From contig NADL03000478.1 of assembly GCA_002205965.3 (NCBI GenBank), forward strand, positions 1,947,001 through 2,011,000: a stretch of 64,000 nt of DNA, written 5' to 3'. The translations under genes and the position numbers were made by a program. The stretch is from Kappaphycus alvarezii. Taxonomy: Eukaryota; Rhodophyta; Florideophyceae; Gigartinales; Solieriaceae. Shown here piece by piece: positions 1-13,093 of this stretch (its first letter is position 1; each line of letters begins with the position of its first letter). The notes beneath the pieces were generated by a model, which was given only the letters and a program-made list of their open reading frames with translations, was not told the origin of the DNA and did no database searches.

Positions 1-1340
1 CGGCCGCAATGTTGTAGAAGGAATCGAAGATTTTTGATGGCAAATTCCCAGTTGAGATGGTACTCAGTTGCATAGACGTTTTTCATTTGTTGAACCGATT
101 GCTCCGCACCGCACTCATAGAATGCATCCAAAGCTGGACAGTTTGAACCTTTGTCGTCGTCGGGTCTTCTTTTCAGTTTATGTCACATATCTTTCTAAAC
201 CATGAATGCGGTCAATTGAAGTTGTTTCCAACAGCCGTATTGAGTTTTTTGCGGCAGGCAGAGAGAGCACGGGAATGCTATTTTGTTGTGAATCGGCAGT
301 TAGCAGTTGCTGACTGGTCATCTTGTACTTTTTGAAGGTTTATTGGTTGGTACGGTGTGTATGGGGTTAATCTGAGACGGATCTGAAGAACAGTTTATTA
401 TTTGCGAATATGTAGTATTTACGCAATGACTCTGTATAAGAATAAGCGTGGGCAATTGCAAAGAGGGAAATTTGGGGTGTTTTTAATGCATGAAAAATAT
501 GGTCAGCTGTTCCCTGAGGGATGTCGTGATGGTAAAGGCTTACAATGTGAAGAAGTGGCAGGAAGACGTCAAAACGCTAGAAAACTGACTGGAGGCCGGC
601 TGCAAAGAGGCTAGGGGATTGTTGCGTATGAGCATTGTGTTTCCTTTGGCGCCCAATATTTGAAATAAAAATACATGGTTCGGAATTTTCAAGGTTATAC
701 ATACCCACTAAAATTATATGGAGCTATCATTTCAAAAACCTTGCCACACTGTATTCGCTACAGCATTACAGTAAAACAATGGCTCTTTCCGCATTTTCTC
801 AATGTTTGATTGAGAGGTATAATACGCCTTTAATAAGCCGACCTACTGTATCGTATATTTACTAACCCCACTTTGGCTTTAACATTTTTTTGCGGGAGCA
901 GTACAGTACTGGTGGAAAATGTGGGGTGATTTAATATTTGAAAGATATGGACGGTTGTGGCCCGGAATATCCTACAAGGTGCGCAGTAATACCTCTGAAA
1001 TTACAGTACAGTCGAAGAAGAATAGAAGAATGACGCTTTATTGTTTGAGGACAAGTCCGCACTACACAGGACCTTGGGTTCTGCTAGACGGACGACTTCG
1101 GGCAATGGCTGAACCAATTGCCCACTCAAGCGAGAAGGGGACCGGAAGAAAACTCCACCACCTGAACCGAGGATTCAGGGGGCTTAAAAAACTCCCTCTG
1201 TAAGCACATAGGCTTACAGATAGAGACGGCGACGACAACGGCGAGAACTCCGGACGAGCGAGCTTGACGAAAAGCCCGCAAGGCTGTGAGGACCGCAACC
1301 CTCGCAGTCCGTCAAAATGACGGTGGATTTGAGTGCGGCA
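1..1340. other. No recognised gene; left flank
   Basis: Open frames here are short, lack ATG starts or look like chance. The stretch contains copies of the GTACAGTAC palindrome family near 901-909 and about 1,003. I see no RNA gene or coding signal. Confidence 0.5.
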
Positions 1341-1349
1341 GGGTACAGT

Positions 1350-1600
1350 GGACTTCGCAAACCTTGTTCGAGTAGTAGAGCCATCCTTATACACCTTTCC
1401 CAGTTCGTCCCACGTGCGCTGGGGGCGCGGAGAGGCAATCCCCTCGATGTGGCCATCGACAAGAACGTTGCAGCGAGAGGCCTGCAGCCGTGACGGGCAA
1501 TCTCCTGAGGGAAGAGCCGGATGAAAGTCCGGCGCCCACGCCGTGCGCGGGCGCCGAGGGAGATGAAGTGGAGGTTGAGTGTAGTCAGTCGAAATGAGAT
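1350..1600 (-). mobile_element. Possible short 3' fragment of the minus-strand LINE family
   Basis: One minus-strand frame reads a weak match to the extreme C-terminus seen in the better copies at 16.1 and 49.1 kb. It has an F-x-SLGA-like segment, a short Phe-Ile run ending in P-x-EIA, then a Leu/Ser/Ala-rich segment ending in LPL where the other copies have APLH. Close to the expected 3' end the plus strand reads cacgtgcgctgggg, close to the shared 3' motif cacgtgcagtgggg of the other copies. The match is short and degraded, so this is a tentative extra copy. It could be unrelated GC-rich sequence. Confidence 0.3.
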
Positions 1601-1933
1601 GGATTGAAACACTATCTCTACTAGGTCTCTCCACCAAAGACTGGGTGATATCTCAATCATTTGATAAATGATGATTGACTTACAATGAATATATATCATC
1701 GAATCCAAGAGGATTGATATGCTATCTGGCTGAAATTACTGTATCCTCTTATTGCACAGCGCGAGACATTTAATAATACTTGGCCATTTGAGAATAAGCA
1801 CATCATTAAAATTTAATAAAATCATTAGTCAAACGTTACCTAGTTAGTCCTAATTACGCACTTGATTTTGCACCTCCTGTTGGCTGAGACCCTTTTTTAT
1901 CGATCTCCTGAACCTACGCTCCTTCCTTGCACC

Positions 1934-3096
1934 ATGGCCTCCGGTTCCCGTGCTGCGCAATCGGAGGCCGTCGTCTCCCTAACCCACGCTTCTACGGATT
2001 ACCTCGTGCGTTGCGCCTTCATCTTCGACGGCCACGTCGACCTGACCGATCCCACCGCTACAGCCTCCTTTCTATCTTGCATCTCCGAGTCTCCCGTTGC
2101 CATTGCCTTATCCCCGTCCCTACAGCACAACCCCAATTCCGCTCTATTCTAGACATCTTGAACTCCCTTTCCGGCACTCCACAGGCTTCTTCCCCGTCCG
2201 CCTCCGCTCAACCAAACACACCTGCAGGCTCTCCGCAGCCCTCGACGCCCGCCCCTGCCCTACCACCTCCGTCTGCTCCGTCCCCCGCCCCGTACCCCGT
2301 GCCGCCACCACCCCAGCACCTGCTCCGAAACCGCTTCAACGCCTTCCCTTCCTCGGCCGCCACGGCCTCACCCACCACGCTGACCTCTCCGACAAGCACC
2401 TCTGGCAAAATTAGCGGCAGAGTCCGTCACGCCACCCGCGACCTGTTCGGAGGGGACCGAAAACGCGTTGTTGTAGTCACTTCGCCGCCTGACACCCCTA
2501 TCCACGACCCCTCCGCCTTTCGCCGGGCGATATCTAATGGCGGTTTCCCTGGCTCTTGCTCCATCCTGCGCTCTTCTTCTCCGAACGACTTCCTTGTATG
2601 CGCCGCCGAACGTGACCTACTCTCCTTAGAGCCATCCTACTCTGCCTTTCGCGCCTTGGCAAAGACCTCTGACGACTTCGATCCTCCTACCCTGGATTTC
2701 TCCGCAATCCTCGACCTCCCTGCAGACCTTCCGCCCCCCCAACTTTTCTCCGATTTCCCTGGCCTTCGCTCCAAGATCGCTCGCCTGGAATCCTCCTCCT
2801 CCCAGTGGTACCCCGCCCCTGCCTTCGCTCACGCTCTCCGCGAAATGGAATTGGTGGTTTACAATACTCTTTGTCAAGACGCCTCCTTTGCCACTTGTCA
2901 TCCCCCTTCCTCCCGCCCCGTCCCCGGTCGCCTCGACTAAGCGCCGACGTGTCCCCCCACTCCTATTGATGCTGACGGGTTTACACTGGTGACGTGGGCT
3001 GGGGCTTCATCTCCAGATGCCGCTACAGTACCTTCGCCCCACCCGGCCCCTGTTGCCCCGCCCGCAGGCGCAGGATACTCCGTACATTTTCGTTGA
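1934..3096 (+). CDS. Proline/serine-rich protein of unknown function, frame-broken
   Basis: I do not recognise the product. The ATG at 1,934 sits in a good context (caccATGG) and opens a frame beginning MASGSRAAQSEAVVSLTHAS that stops at 2,152. A second frame overlaps it and carries a coding-like Pro/Ser/Ala-rich stretch (about 2,155-2,420), then a more ordered region with acidic and hydrophobic segments to a stop at 2,940. A change of frame near 2,145 is needed to read both. After the 2,940 stop the same frame stays open to the TGA at 3,094 and includes IDADGFTLVTWAGA, a D-x-DGF-x-LV segment like those found in ORF1 or gag-like proteins of retroelements. Codon choice is strongly C-rich in third positions, unlike the surrounding DNA. 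It could be a decayed host gene, an orphan LINE ORF1, or a real gene with sequence errors. No reverse transcriptase follows it. Confidence 0.45.
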
Positions 3097-4736
3097 GGGG
3101 TCGGGAAGGTAGGGGAGGGGTAAAAAGATGCTACTGTAAAAGGACTTAATGGCGTTACTGAGATTGATGGTATTTGGTATGCGTATAGTGAAATTCATTG
3201 CGGGAAGATTGATTTTTTTATCAATGCCTAGGTCGTTTACGAAAAGAGCGGGCTTGCTATTAGAGTTATCCTTCATTTCTAGTTGATTTGATTGTAAGTT
3301 TCCCTTTTAGTCACTGTACTATATTATTATCATACTGTACATACTTTTTCTTTTGTTTTTTTATGGATCATTGCGAAATGACCAACAGTATTTCACGGCA
3401 ACCCTCATTGCCAAGAATATATTGGCTCATTCGGAGTATCCCTCATATATGATAGAGGGGTCTACTGTACTGTACAGTATATTGTTCGGCAATGCGGAAT
3501 CACTTCGTCGACCTAGGCACAGAGAGGAGTAACTGTAATGTTAATGGTAATGTAATGTTAAAACGAATAGAATGATTGTACGCTGCATTCGAGAATCCTC
3601 AACTGTAATGCATGTAATTTGTAATCAAGTTCATCATATGAAACTGTTGGTCGGCTGTACACGATTCTTGGGAACAACGCAGAGCATTTACAGTAAATTT
3701 ACTACCTACTACCACCCTTCGCAGATACTTTATAAATGCATATAACACTATTCACGCTTCTAGTGCTGGTTGAATCCGTTTTTACTCATTAATTTTCTAA
3801 TGCTGCTGTACAGAACTGTACTGTAAGCAAATAGTCAGCTTTTACCGTACAACGTGGTAATCTACTGGCGCACAGCAAATCAGACCAGTGCGGAACAGTA
3901 TGGTACGTGAGCTGCGTTTGAAATTAGGCCACGTGAGGCCAAGTCAGAGCAGCTCGAACGGGAGGCAACAGTTCTCCTTTTTTTCCTGTTATAATTCGAA
4001 GAATCTTGAAATAAAACCAAGTCTTTACACGTGTGCGTTTTCTGTAAGCTACTCCCTTTAAGGGGATTCAATTCGATGAAGAAAAAAACCGGTCGAAATT
4101 AAGTAATTTATTCTTTGAACGAGGTGGGACTGAAATTCTACTGTACTATGGGTACTGTACTCAACAGATTTAGCCAATGATAATTCATAAAATGCAATGT
4201 AGAAATTAGAAAGAAAAACATCAGGAAAGGGTGGACACATCGGATCATGGCAAAGAAAATCGAGCACAAAGTATCATTTCGAGCACATTTTCGTGTGTGT
4301 AACAGAATCGCCGCCGGCCGCTTTTTTGCCTGTGACACAAAAAATAACAAAAAAAAGCCTTTGTCCGGACTTGTTCTCACCCCCCGTCGACTTGAACCCG
4401 CTGGTCTCGTATTTTCGCCCAAAAAATTCCCCTGCAAACGTGATTTCCCCGTACTAAAGCATTCGCTGTGTCAAGCCACTCTTTCGACGGTCCATCTTTC
4501 TCACGCGACAGTTACTATTTTTTCACAGCCAAACCATTTTCGTTTCGCACTCTTATCGCAACTTCAACGAGACCCGTTTCATTTTCAAGCTTTCCAACCG
4601 AAGTCATTTGGTGCTTGCCCTCAAGCCCAACGCACTACCCGGTATACCTTTCTGCTTTCTCTTTCTTTCCAAAGACCTTACACTCACAAACCCCCACACT
4701 TTTCAGTCACAACACACTCCGTACACATCCATTCAC
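3097..4736. other. Intergenic, rich in GTACTGTAC palindromes; helicase 5' leader
   Basis: No gene is supported here. There are repeated copies of TACTGTA/TACAGTA and longer merged forms, notably at 3,461-3,480, 3,806-3,826 and 4,138-4,160. The last 500 bases before the helicase ATG are pyrimidine-rich and probably serve as its promoter and leader. Open frames at 4,247-4,884 are overlapping low-complexity frames of this leader. Confidence 0.5.
3461..3480. repeat. Merged GTACTGTAC/GTACAGTAC palindrome
   Basis: The plus strand reads tctactgtactgtacagtat, which contains overlapping GTACTGTAC and GTACAGTAC units around a TACTGTACAGTA perfect palindrome. Related copies lie at 901-909, 3,338, 3,806-3,826, 4,138-4,160, 14,461-14,485, 14,527-14,545, about 17,110 and 61,064-61,081. 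Function is unknown; it could be a binding site, a hairpin or a short dispersed repeat. Confidence 0.6.
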
Positions 4737-6916
<2,180 letters not shown>

Positions 6917-8154
6917 AAGGAAATGGCGGTCCGCGAGAAGAGCCCTTTGTTGTCTGAAAGTGAAGAGCACGGAGGCAACTGGGGTAGGTGTGTGTGTGTT
7001 GTGTACAATAGTGGGTTGAAGCTGTTGACAGGAAGCTTGATTGGATGTGTGGTGGCTGTTTGAAAAAGTGATGCCTGAATTGAGTGAGCAGGGTAGCATT
7101 GATCAAGATGATGATTGAGGAAGATAATATCCGCTTATGACGCATGCACAACTACGCGGATGAGAAAGAGACGCACAAATTTGATGATACGAGGTGAGCT
7201 GATTGCGCACGTTGAAGAGAACGATAACGGTTATCTGTTGAACGGGCCGTTGTGTGTGTTTGCGTGTGAGCGGTCGCATAGTACAAGACTGCTGTTGCTG
7301 AGGGGGAGGAGAACAAGTGGCAATACTTGAAGACCTCTCAAGGATGTCATCGTTTGTGTTTCGTTCTTCTGATAGGATTAGAGTGTGGAATCGCCGAGTA
7401 GATTCTATTTTGTGTGTTGTTTTCCGGGAATACATGGCTAGCGGTACTGGAATAGTAATATCTTGTGGGCTGCGAGAAAGCCTTAGAACCCTTGTTGTGT
7501 GTGTATGTCTAGAGGTAGGAAGCGAGAATGGAGAGTGAGACGGCATCACTTTTAATTTTGGGTTTCGTGGAAGTTTTCCTGGCAACACGTAAAATATTAT
7601 TCTTGTTTGGCACGTTGCCTCCGGTCGACAAATGTGCAGCAGAAATGGCAGTGACGCACATATGCAGTTTCTCAGGGCCACATCAGGGCTTGCAACTAAG
7701 CTGACAACCGCAGATAGTTTTGCGCAGTACGGTTCCTTGCTCGAGGGTAGCGCGCAGCGCAGCTGGATTGGTGGCAGAGGTTGGTCAATGGAACAGGCGC
7801 AAACAATTCGATGATAAGTCATAAGATTAGACGGTGTCTCGTCAGTGAAGCGGCGCACTGCAGATATGCTGAACGGAGCTCTACTCGCAAACTGGAATTG
7901 CGTTGCCACTTGAACTTGAGAGTTTGTGCGGCGGGGCTTGTGGCAGGGATATAAAAGGGTTAGGAAGCTGCCTCAAACTTAGGCCATTTCGTGTCGTAAT
8001 GATCTGCACAGTACGTTTGTAGGCGGTGAGTTTTGTCCAATAATTCGGGATGCACTACGTTTCTGAGTTATTTAGTGCGATGTTTTGATAAACTAAGTTT
8101 AACTTGGCTTACAGAACCTGAGGCTTTGGTGGTTGAATGAAGGACAAAAGCTAA
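6917..8154. other. Intergenic, helicase 3' flank
   Basis: The plus strand is rich in T and G (gtgtgtgtgt runs near 6,987 and 7,250). This makes the minus strand A/C-rich and gives a long chance frame without an ATG at 7,909-7,103. I see no supported gene. The helicase 3' untranslated region presumably lies in the first few hundred bases. Confidence 0.5.
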
Positions 8155-8562
8155 AGCAGCCATCATCTGATCATCCGTCCTGCCCTAAAGGGAATACGCC
8201 GTGAGACACCTTTGCCCTTGAACTATACAGACAGTGATACTGGAAGGGAATACCGGGTTTCTCGTAACGATGAAGAAAATGTCGTGCAGCCGGATAATGT
8301 CGTGCCTTACTTTATGGATATCCACGATTATACGAAATTTGGTGATCCGGAATGCATTCGGAGATCTAATCAAGGTAGTGTGAATGTTCTTCGGGAGAAC
8401 GCACACACTACAACTAGACCTCCGCCATCTCCGGTTTCAAGCCCTAGCTTCCGTTTAATCTCAAGAAGGCAATGTCCTGGCGGTAGCTTTTTATTCAACC
8501 ATTTCGGCATTAATATCAAGTGTCCAGTGCGGGAACCGACTATTAAGGTAGCTAGGTGCTAA
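8155..8562 (+). other. Open frame without ATG, possible coding fragment
   Basis: The frame is open from just after the stop at 8,152 to the TAG/TAA region at 8,560. It contains a coding-like stretch (NYTDSDTGREYRVSRN, then VPYFMDIHDYTKFGDPE). There is no ATG in the open part before the coding-like stretch, and I recognise no family. It could be an exon, a remnant or chance. It ends about 15 bases before the LINE 3' end at 8,575. Confidence 0.25.
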
Positions 8563-8574
8563 CGAAGTAGATCA

Positions 8575-9350
8575 CGTTGGCCACGGGCACACGTGTGCGC
8601 GACTCTTTCGCGTTATCCAGAGACGACCAGATCGTGTAACTAATGCGCCGAGATATTCTAGTTCAGATAACTCCAACTTGTGGAGAAGGCTTCTCCGCGA
8701 TGGGCGGGAGGAGACCCTCTAGGAAAGGATAGAAGCGGGAGAAGGCGAACCCAGGGAATCGAAAGACAGCGGTTGGAAATCGAAATTGGGGGCCTGTGTG
8801 GAAAGGTCGGAAGGGGGCGGGAGTCGACGCGACAGTCTGCGTTCCGGGTCAGCGACCTTGTTGCGGAGCGCAACCAAAGCAGCACCTCCTACTTTACCAG
8901 CGGCCTTTGATCGTACGTCGAGCTTGAACTGAGAGACGATGGTGACGTCGCAGGTGATGGGGCGTTTCACGTTGCCGGCGGGAGCTGCTGGTCGATGGAC
9001 GAGGATGTCAGCGGGTCGTAGCTCGGCGCCTGGCACCAGGAGCGGGACCTCGAAATGACAGTCCAGGCCGACTGCACGGGTGATACGTCCGGGAATGACC
9101 TTGCGGGCGAGCCATGCCGGTGTTTGCGATAGAACCCGAAAGGGCGCAAGTCCCGTTCTCCCCAAATCTGTCCATGGGTCCTTTGCATTGCTCTCAGTTC
9201 GGAGGAAGCGAGTCATCGTAAACAGACAGTCGAAGGTAGCGACGTACCATGGTCTTCCAGAGCATCGCCGACACTTCCGTGTCGGTGGAATGCGTGAGGA
9301 GGAATACGGCACCGGGTCCTTTGCGAAATGCGAGGCCGCGTGTCAGGTGC
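8575..9350 (-). mobile_element. 5'-truncated LINE copy, C-terminal endonuclease region (copy A)
   Basis: This is the tail of a non-LTR retrotransposon. In transcription order (right to left) I see a fragment matching the LAxRKGPGA motif of copy B, a degraded YDDSLP segment, then RITRAVGLDCHFEVPLLVPG, ELRPADILVH and CDVTIV. The last two are the R-PAD ... DVT core of a PD-(D/E)XK restriction-like endonuclease, as found at the C-terminus of this kind of LINE. The tail motif SFDSLGSPSP follows. Several frames are used, so it is dead. The 5' part (reverse transcriptase) is missing, as expected from truncated target-primed reverse transcription. The 3' boundary is placed near the cacgggcacacgtg motif. 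Confidence 0.7.
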
Positions 9351-9351
9351 T

Positions 9352-9828
9352 TCAATTTGGCGGTAGAGTGGCCCTCTGAATGTGCGAAATAAACCCTGCA
9401 GTCGTCGCCTCAAAGCGAAGTAATATGCGCCTCTTGATGCACACCGTTTCGATAGGTTTGCATGTGGATGTTTTTTTGTTTTCAAGAGGAAACTTCGCTA
9501 AAAAAGACAAGTGATACACCGGAATGGTCAGAATGTGAACTGTATCCAACCGGTGAGACATTAACAACCACGAAATCAGTAAAGCCGCCAGTAGCGCGAC
9601 ATAATCACCTCTAAACACCGCCCCGCCAGATCTATCCATCCAAGACTTGATTTTCTCCTGGGATCCTTTGTACGCTATTCGCGTTAAACTTGGCCAAAGA
9701 AGCTTCGCCGAATCAAGTCCGCGAAAATCCAACAACACAAATCCTTGGCGGCCTGCGCGTTGGCCTACAGTTGAATGAAGCCCAAAAGGAATGTTTTTAG
9801 GGCCTCTACCTCCTGTGCCACGATTCAA
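9352..9828 (-). CDS. Possible small membrane protein, unrecognised
   Basis: An open frame of up to 158 codons runs between LINE copy A and the aminopeptidase. It shows an internal hydrophobic segment (ALLAALLISWLLMS) and ordinary composition, but no ATG at its left edge. The nearest ATG is upstream (near 9,848) in another frame across a run of nine A/T. If real it would be divergent from the aminopeptidase with almost no promoter space, and copy A may have cut off its 3' end. I regard it as more likely chance or a remnant than a gene. Confidence 0.2.
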   Translation of the reverse strand: MNRGTGGRGPKNIPFGLHSTVGQRAGRQGFVLLDFRGLDSAKLLWPSLTRIAYKGSQEKIKSWMDRSGGAVFRGDYVALLAALLISWLLMSHRLDTVHILTIPVYHLSFLAKFPLENKKTSTCKPIETVCIKRRILLRFEATTAGFISHIQRATLPPN

Positions 9829-9866
9829 AAAAAAATTGTCTCATTAGGATCTGCACTGTCCACACT

Positions 9867-12827
9867 ATGTCTCTTCGAATTCCTTCCAGCACCAGCTTTG
9901 CATTTGTCACATCGTCGTTTGCCCGCCCGGTTTCGACACTTGCGCTTGCTACCCGACGTAGTCGTGTTACTTGTTTCAACGTCGCTACCCATCGCGCGAC
10001 ACAGCAGTTAGTGTACAGAAGGGGATCAGCATTTCTAGGGCGGTTTGCACATAGTGTGAGATCTAAAAGTGTTTCAAACACAGCCATGCCGTTCGAACAG
10101 AACTCGGCGCCGGTAGCATCTGCTGCCAGCGTTGCTTCCGTCGAGCCGATGACGGTCGTTGAGGAGCCAAAAGTCAAGTATTTGAAGGATTACACCCCGC
10201 CGTTGTATTTGGTAGAGGACACCAATTTGGAGTTTGATCTGGATGACGACGGTTTGCATACAGTGGTCACCGCGAAGTTAAAAGTAGTGCCGAGTTGTGA
10301 TGCGGGTACCCCGTTTGAACTTGATGGGGAGGAGTTGAAGATTGTGGAGGGAAGTTTGAAGGTGGATGGGCGTGTTCTGGGGGATGATGAATGGCGATAT
10401 GACGCAATGGAGCAAAAGTTAATTGTTAAGGAAGTACCAAATGAGCCATTTGTGTTTGAAAGTGTGGTTACGATAAAGCCGGCAAAGAATAGTTCCTTGG
10501 TCGGCTTGTATATGAGTGAGGGTGACTTTTGTACGCAGTGTGAAGCAGAGGCGTTCCGCAAAATCACTTTTTATCCTGATCGACCTGATGTGATGGCCAA
10601 GTTTCGGGTGAAGATTCAGGGAAGCATGGAAAGGTTTCCAATATTGTTGAGTAATGGCGACTGCGTTGAGGAAGGGAAAGAAGGTACAAAGCACTGGAAG
10701 GTGTATGAGGATCGCTTCCCGAAACCGTGCTATCTATTTGCATTGGTTGCGGGCGACTTGAGTGTGTTGGAGGATCAATTCGTCACCGTGAGTGGGAGGG
10801 AAGTCAAGCTGAGAATTTTTGTAAAAGGAGAGGGCGAGGTAAGGAAGTGTGAGCACGCGATGAGGAGCTTGAAGAAGGCAATGAAATGGGACGAGGATGT
10901 CTATGGCTTGGAATACAATTACGATATCTTTAATATTGTTGCTGTGCCTTCTTTCGTATTTGGGGCCATGGAGAATACATCGCTGAACATATTTAACTCG
11001 AAATATGTTCTCGTAAGCCCGGAGACTGCCACCGATCTTGACTTCAACAATGTCGAAGGCGTCGTTGCGCATGAGTACTTTCATAACTACAGTGGGAACA
11101 GAGTGACCGTGAGTTCTTGGTTCCAACTGTCGTTGAAGGAGGGGCTAACAGTCTTCAGAGATCAAAGCTTTTCTGCAGACATGAACTCAGAGACGGTCAA
11201 ACGTATTCAGGATGTGACTATTCTGCGCGCAGCACAGTTCGCAGAGGATGCGGGTCCTATGGCTCATCCCATTCGGCCTGTCTCTTATATCACGTGCAAC
11301 TCGTTCTATACCGCTACTGTCTATAACAAGGGTGCAGAGGTCATCCGCATGCTCAAGACGATTGTTGGACCCGAAGGATTCCGCAAAGGAACCGATATCT
11401 ACTTCAGTCGGAATGATGGCAAAGCCGTAACATGCGAGGACTGGGTGCAAGCCATTCAGGATGCTAATCAGCATATTGACCTTTCACTGTTTCAAAGATG
11501 GTACGGACAGGCAGGGACACCTTGCGTGACTGTGGACATGAAGTATGACGAGGCAGCTTCGAAGCTCACTCTATCATGTGAGCAGGCGATTCCGCCGACC
11601 AAAAAGCAACCTGAGACATTACCGGTGTTCATTCCGATCAAGATGGGGCTTATCGGCCCTGATGGTCAGCAGGTACCTGTGGATATTGGGGATGGATCTG
11701 AGCCGAAGCTGACAAAGGTTCTTAATTTCCAGGATGCGAAGACAGACTTTACGTTCCACAATGTACCGAAGGGCACGCTTCCTTCGTTGCTCAGACAGTT
11801 TAGTGCCCCTGTCAAGCTTCAATTCAAAGGAGGACTAGAGCCGGAACAGTTGGCGTTTATTATGGCCAACGACGTGGACGAATTTTCCCGATGGGACGCC
11901 AGCCAGAAGCTTGCTCTCAACTTTATTTTGGAGTGCGTCAGGTCCGATAGTGATGACTTCAGCGAAGTTCCTAGTTCCATTATTGAGGCGTTTAGGTCGA
12001 CTCTGGTTAACGAGAAAATTAATGCTGCTCTTCGAGCAGAGGTGTTTAAGTTACCGCCCGAGTCCGTCATCACCGAGGAAATGGAGGTGGCAGATCCGGT
12101 TCGGATTCGAGCCGCGAGGAAGCATGTCATTAAGCAGATTGCAACCGCACTTGAAAGTGAGTTCTCTGCGATAGTAGATGCAGGAATGAAGGATACTGGC
12201 GAGTACACACTTGATCCAGCTTCACAAGGACGGAGGGCATTGGTGAACGTTTCAATTGCGTTCCTGGCTTCCTTGCAGAAGAGTGAAGTGTACGCACTTT
12301 GTCTGAAGATAGTTGAGAGCGCTAAGAACATGACGGATGTAGATGCCGTGCTGCGTGTGCTATCATCGAGTGAGTCCGAAGAGAGAGATATTGCATTGGC
12401 TAAGTTCTATGAGAAGTGGCAATCAACACCCCTAGTTGTCGATAAGTGGTTGGCGATGCAGTCATCGTCAACCCGGGACGATGTGCTTGATATTGTCAAG
12501 AAGCTGACGGAACACGAGGCGTACAAAGAGACAGTCCCCAACTCTGTGTATGCGCTGATTGGTGGGTACGGTCGGACCAATGTGCACATCCCCACCGATG
12601 GAAGTGGATACAAATTCATGGCAGATCAAGTAATTCGACTAGATGCGATTAGTCCGCAAGTTGCTGCCCGCATGGCAAGAAGCTTTACTCGTTGGCGCAA
12701 GCACGACAAGACCCGCCAAGGTCAAATGGAGAACGAACTAAGGAGGATCAAGGCTACGAATGGCTTGTCAAAGGACGTGTTTGAGGTAGTCAGCAATTGT
12801 TTAGATCAAGCTGATCAGGCCTCTTGA
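9867..12827 (+). CDS. M1-family zinc aminopeptidase (PepN type), 986 aa
   Basis: This enzyme removes N-terminal amino acids from peptides in general peptide turnover. Diagnostic residues are all present: the exopeptidase motif GAMEN at residues 366-370, and the zinc site HEYFH at 402-406 with the third ligand Glu425 (HEXXH-X18-E). The order fits PepN: N-terminal beta domain, thermolysin-like catalytic domain, the small Ig-like domain and a helical C-terminal domain to residue 986. Bacterial PepN is about 870 residues. The extra N-terminal part, about 100 residues rich in Ser, Arg, Thr and Ala with few acids, looks like a plastid or mitochondrial transit peptide. A second in-frame ATG at 10,086 (MPFEQN, residue 74) could give a shorter cytosolic form. 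The frame is uninterrupted with no intron. It is convergent with the acyltransferase, 266 bases apart. Cell location is inferred, not shown. Confidence 0.95.
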   Translation: MSLRIPSSTSFAFVTSSFARPVSTLALATRRSRVTCFNVATHRATQQLVYRRGSAFLGRFAHSVRSKSVSNTAMPFEQNSAPVASAASVASVEPMTVVEEPKVKYLKDYTPPLYLVEDTNLEFDLDDDGLHTVVTAKLKVVPSCDAGTPFELDGEELKIVEGSLKVDGRVLGDDEWRYDAMEQKLIVKEVPNEPFVFESVVTIKPAKNSSLVGLYMSEGDFCTQCEAEAFRKITFYPDRPDVMAKFRVKIQGSMERFPILLSNGDCVEEGKEGTKHWKVYEDRFPKPCYLFALVAGDLSVLEDQFVTVSGREVKLRIFVKGEGEVRKCEHAMRSLKKAMKWDEDVYGLEYNYDIFNIVAVPSFVFGAMENTSLNIFNSKYVLVSPETATDLDFNNVEGVVAHEYFHNYSGNRVTVSSWFQLSLKEGLTVFRDQSFSADMNSETVKRIQDVTILRAAQFAEDAGPMAHPIRPVSYITCNSFYTATVYNKGAEVIRMLKTIVGPEGFRKGTDIYFSRNDGKAVTCEDWVQAIQDANQHIDLSLFQRWYGQAGTPCVTVDMKYDEAASKLTLSCEQAIPPTKKQPETLPVFIPIKMGLIGPDGQQVPVDIGDGSEPKLTKVLNFQDAKTDFTFHNVPKGTLPSLLRQFSAPVKLQFKGGLEPEQLAFIMANDVDEFSRWDASQKLALNFILECVRSDSDDFSEVPSSIIEAFRSTLVNEKINAALRAEVFKLPPESVITEEMEVADPVRIRAARKHVIKQIATALESEFSAIVDAGMKDTGEYTLDPASQGRRALVNVSIAFLASLQKSEVYALCLKIVESAKNMTDVDAVLRVLSSSESEERDIALAKFYEKWQSTPLVVDKWLAMQSSSTRDDVLDIVKKLTEHEAYKETVPNSVYALIGGYGRTNVHIPTDGSGYKFMADQVIRLDAISPQVAARMARSFTRWRKHDKTRQGQMENELRRIKATNGLSKDVFEVVSNCLDQADQAS

Positions 12828-13093
12828 GAGGTGTGTGGCCAGCTGTGAGACGGTTGCGGGTACCAGTTTGTTCCATGTTGACATTGTCCGTCGTGTAGAC
12901 CGAAACACCTGATAGTCTTTTGCGACGGTTGAGACTTGAAATATAGTGAGGAATGCGGGCAGAGTTTTGCGGCTGAGACTCTTGACCATGAGGAGGTTGC
13001 ATTTTGTTAAATGGGAACACATGTGATATCAGGAACACACGGTAGTTATTTGTAGCGCCAATTGACGACTCGATTCCCGTATCCTTTAGTTGC

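Noticed and set aside
4360-4430. Possible tRNA on the minus strand (gcgggttcaagtcgacg looks like a T-arm)
   Set aside because: No A box, no acceptor pairing and no 72-base cloverleaf can be drawn around it.
7103-7909. 268-codon minus-strand open frame
   Set aside because: It has no ATG at its edge, its composition is Ser/Thr/Arg/Pro/His-rich, and the plus strand is T/G-rich, so stops are rare on the other strand. No domain is seen.
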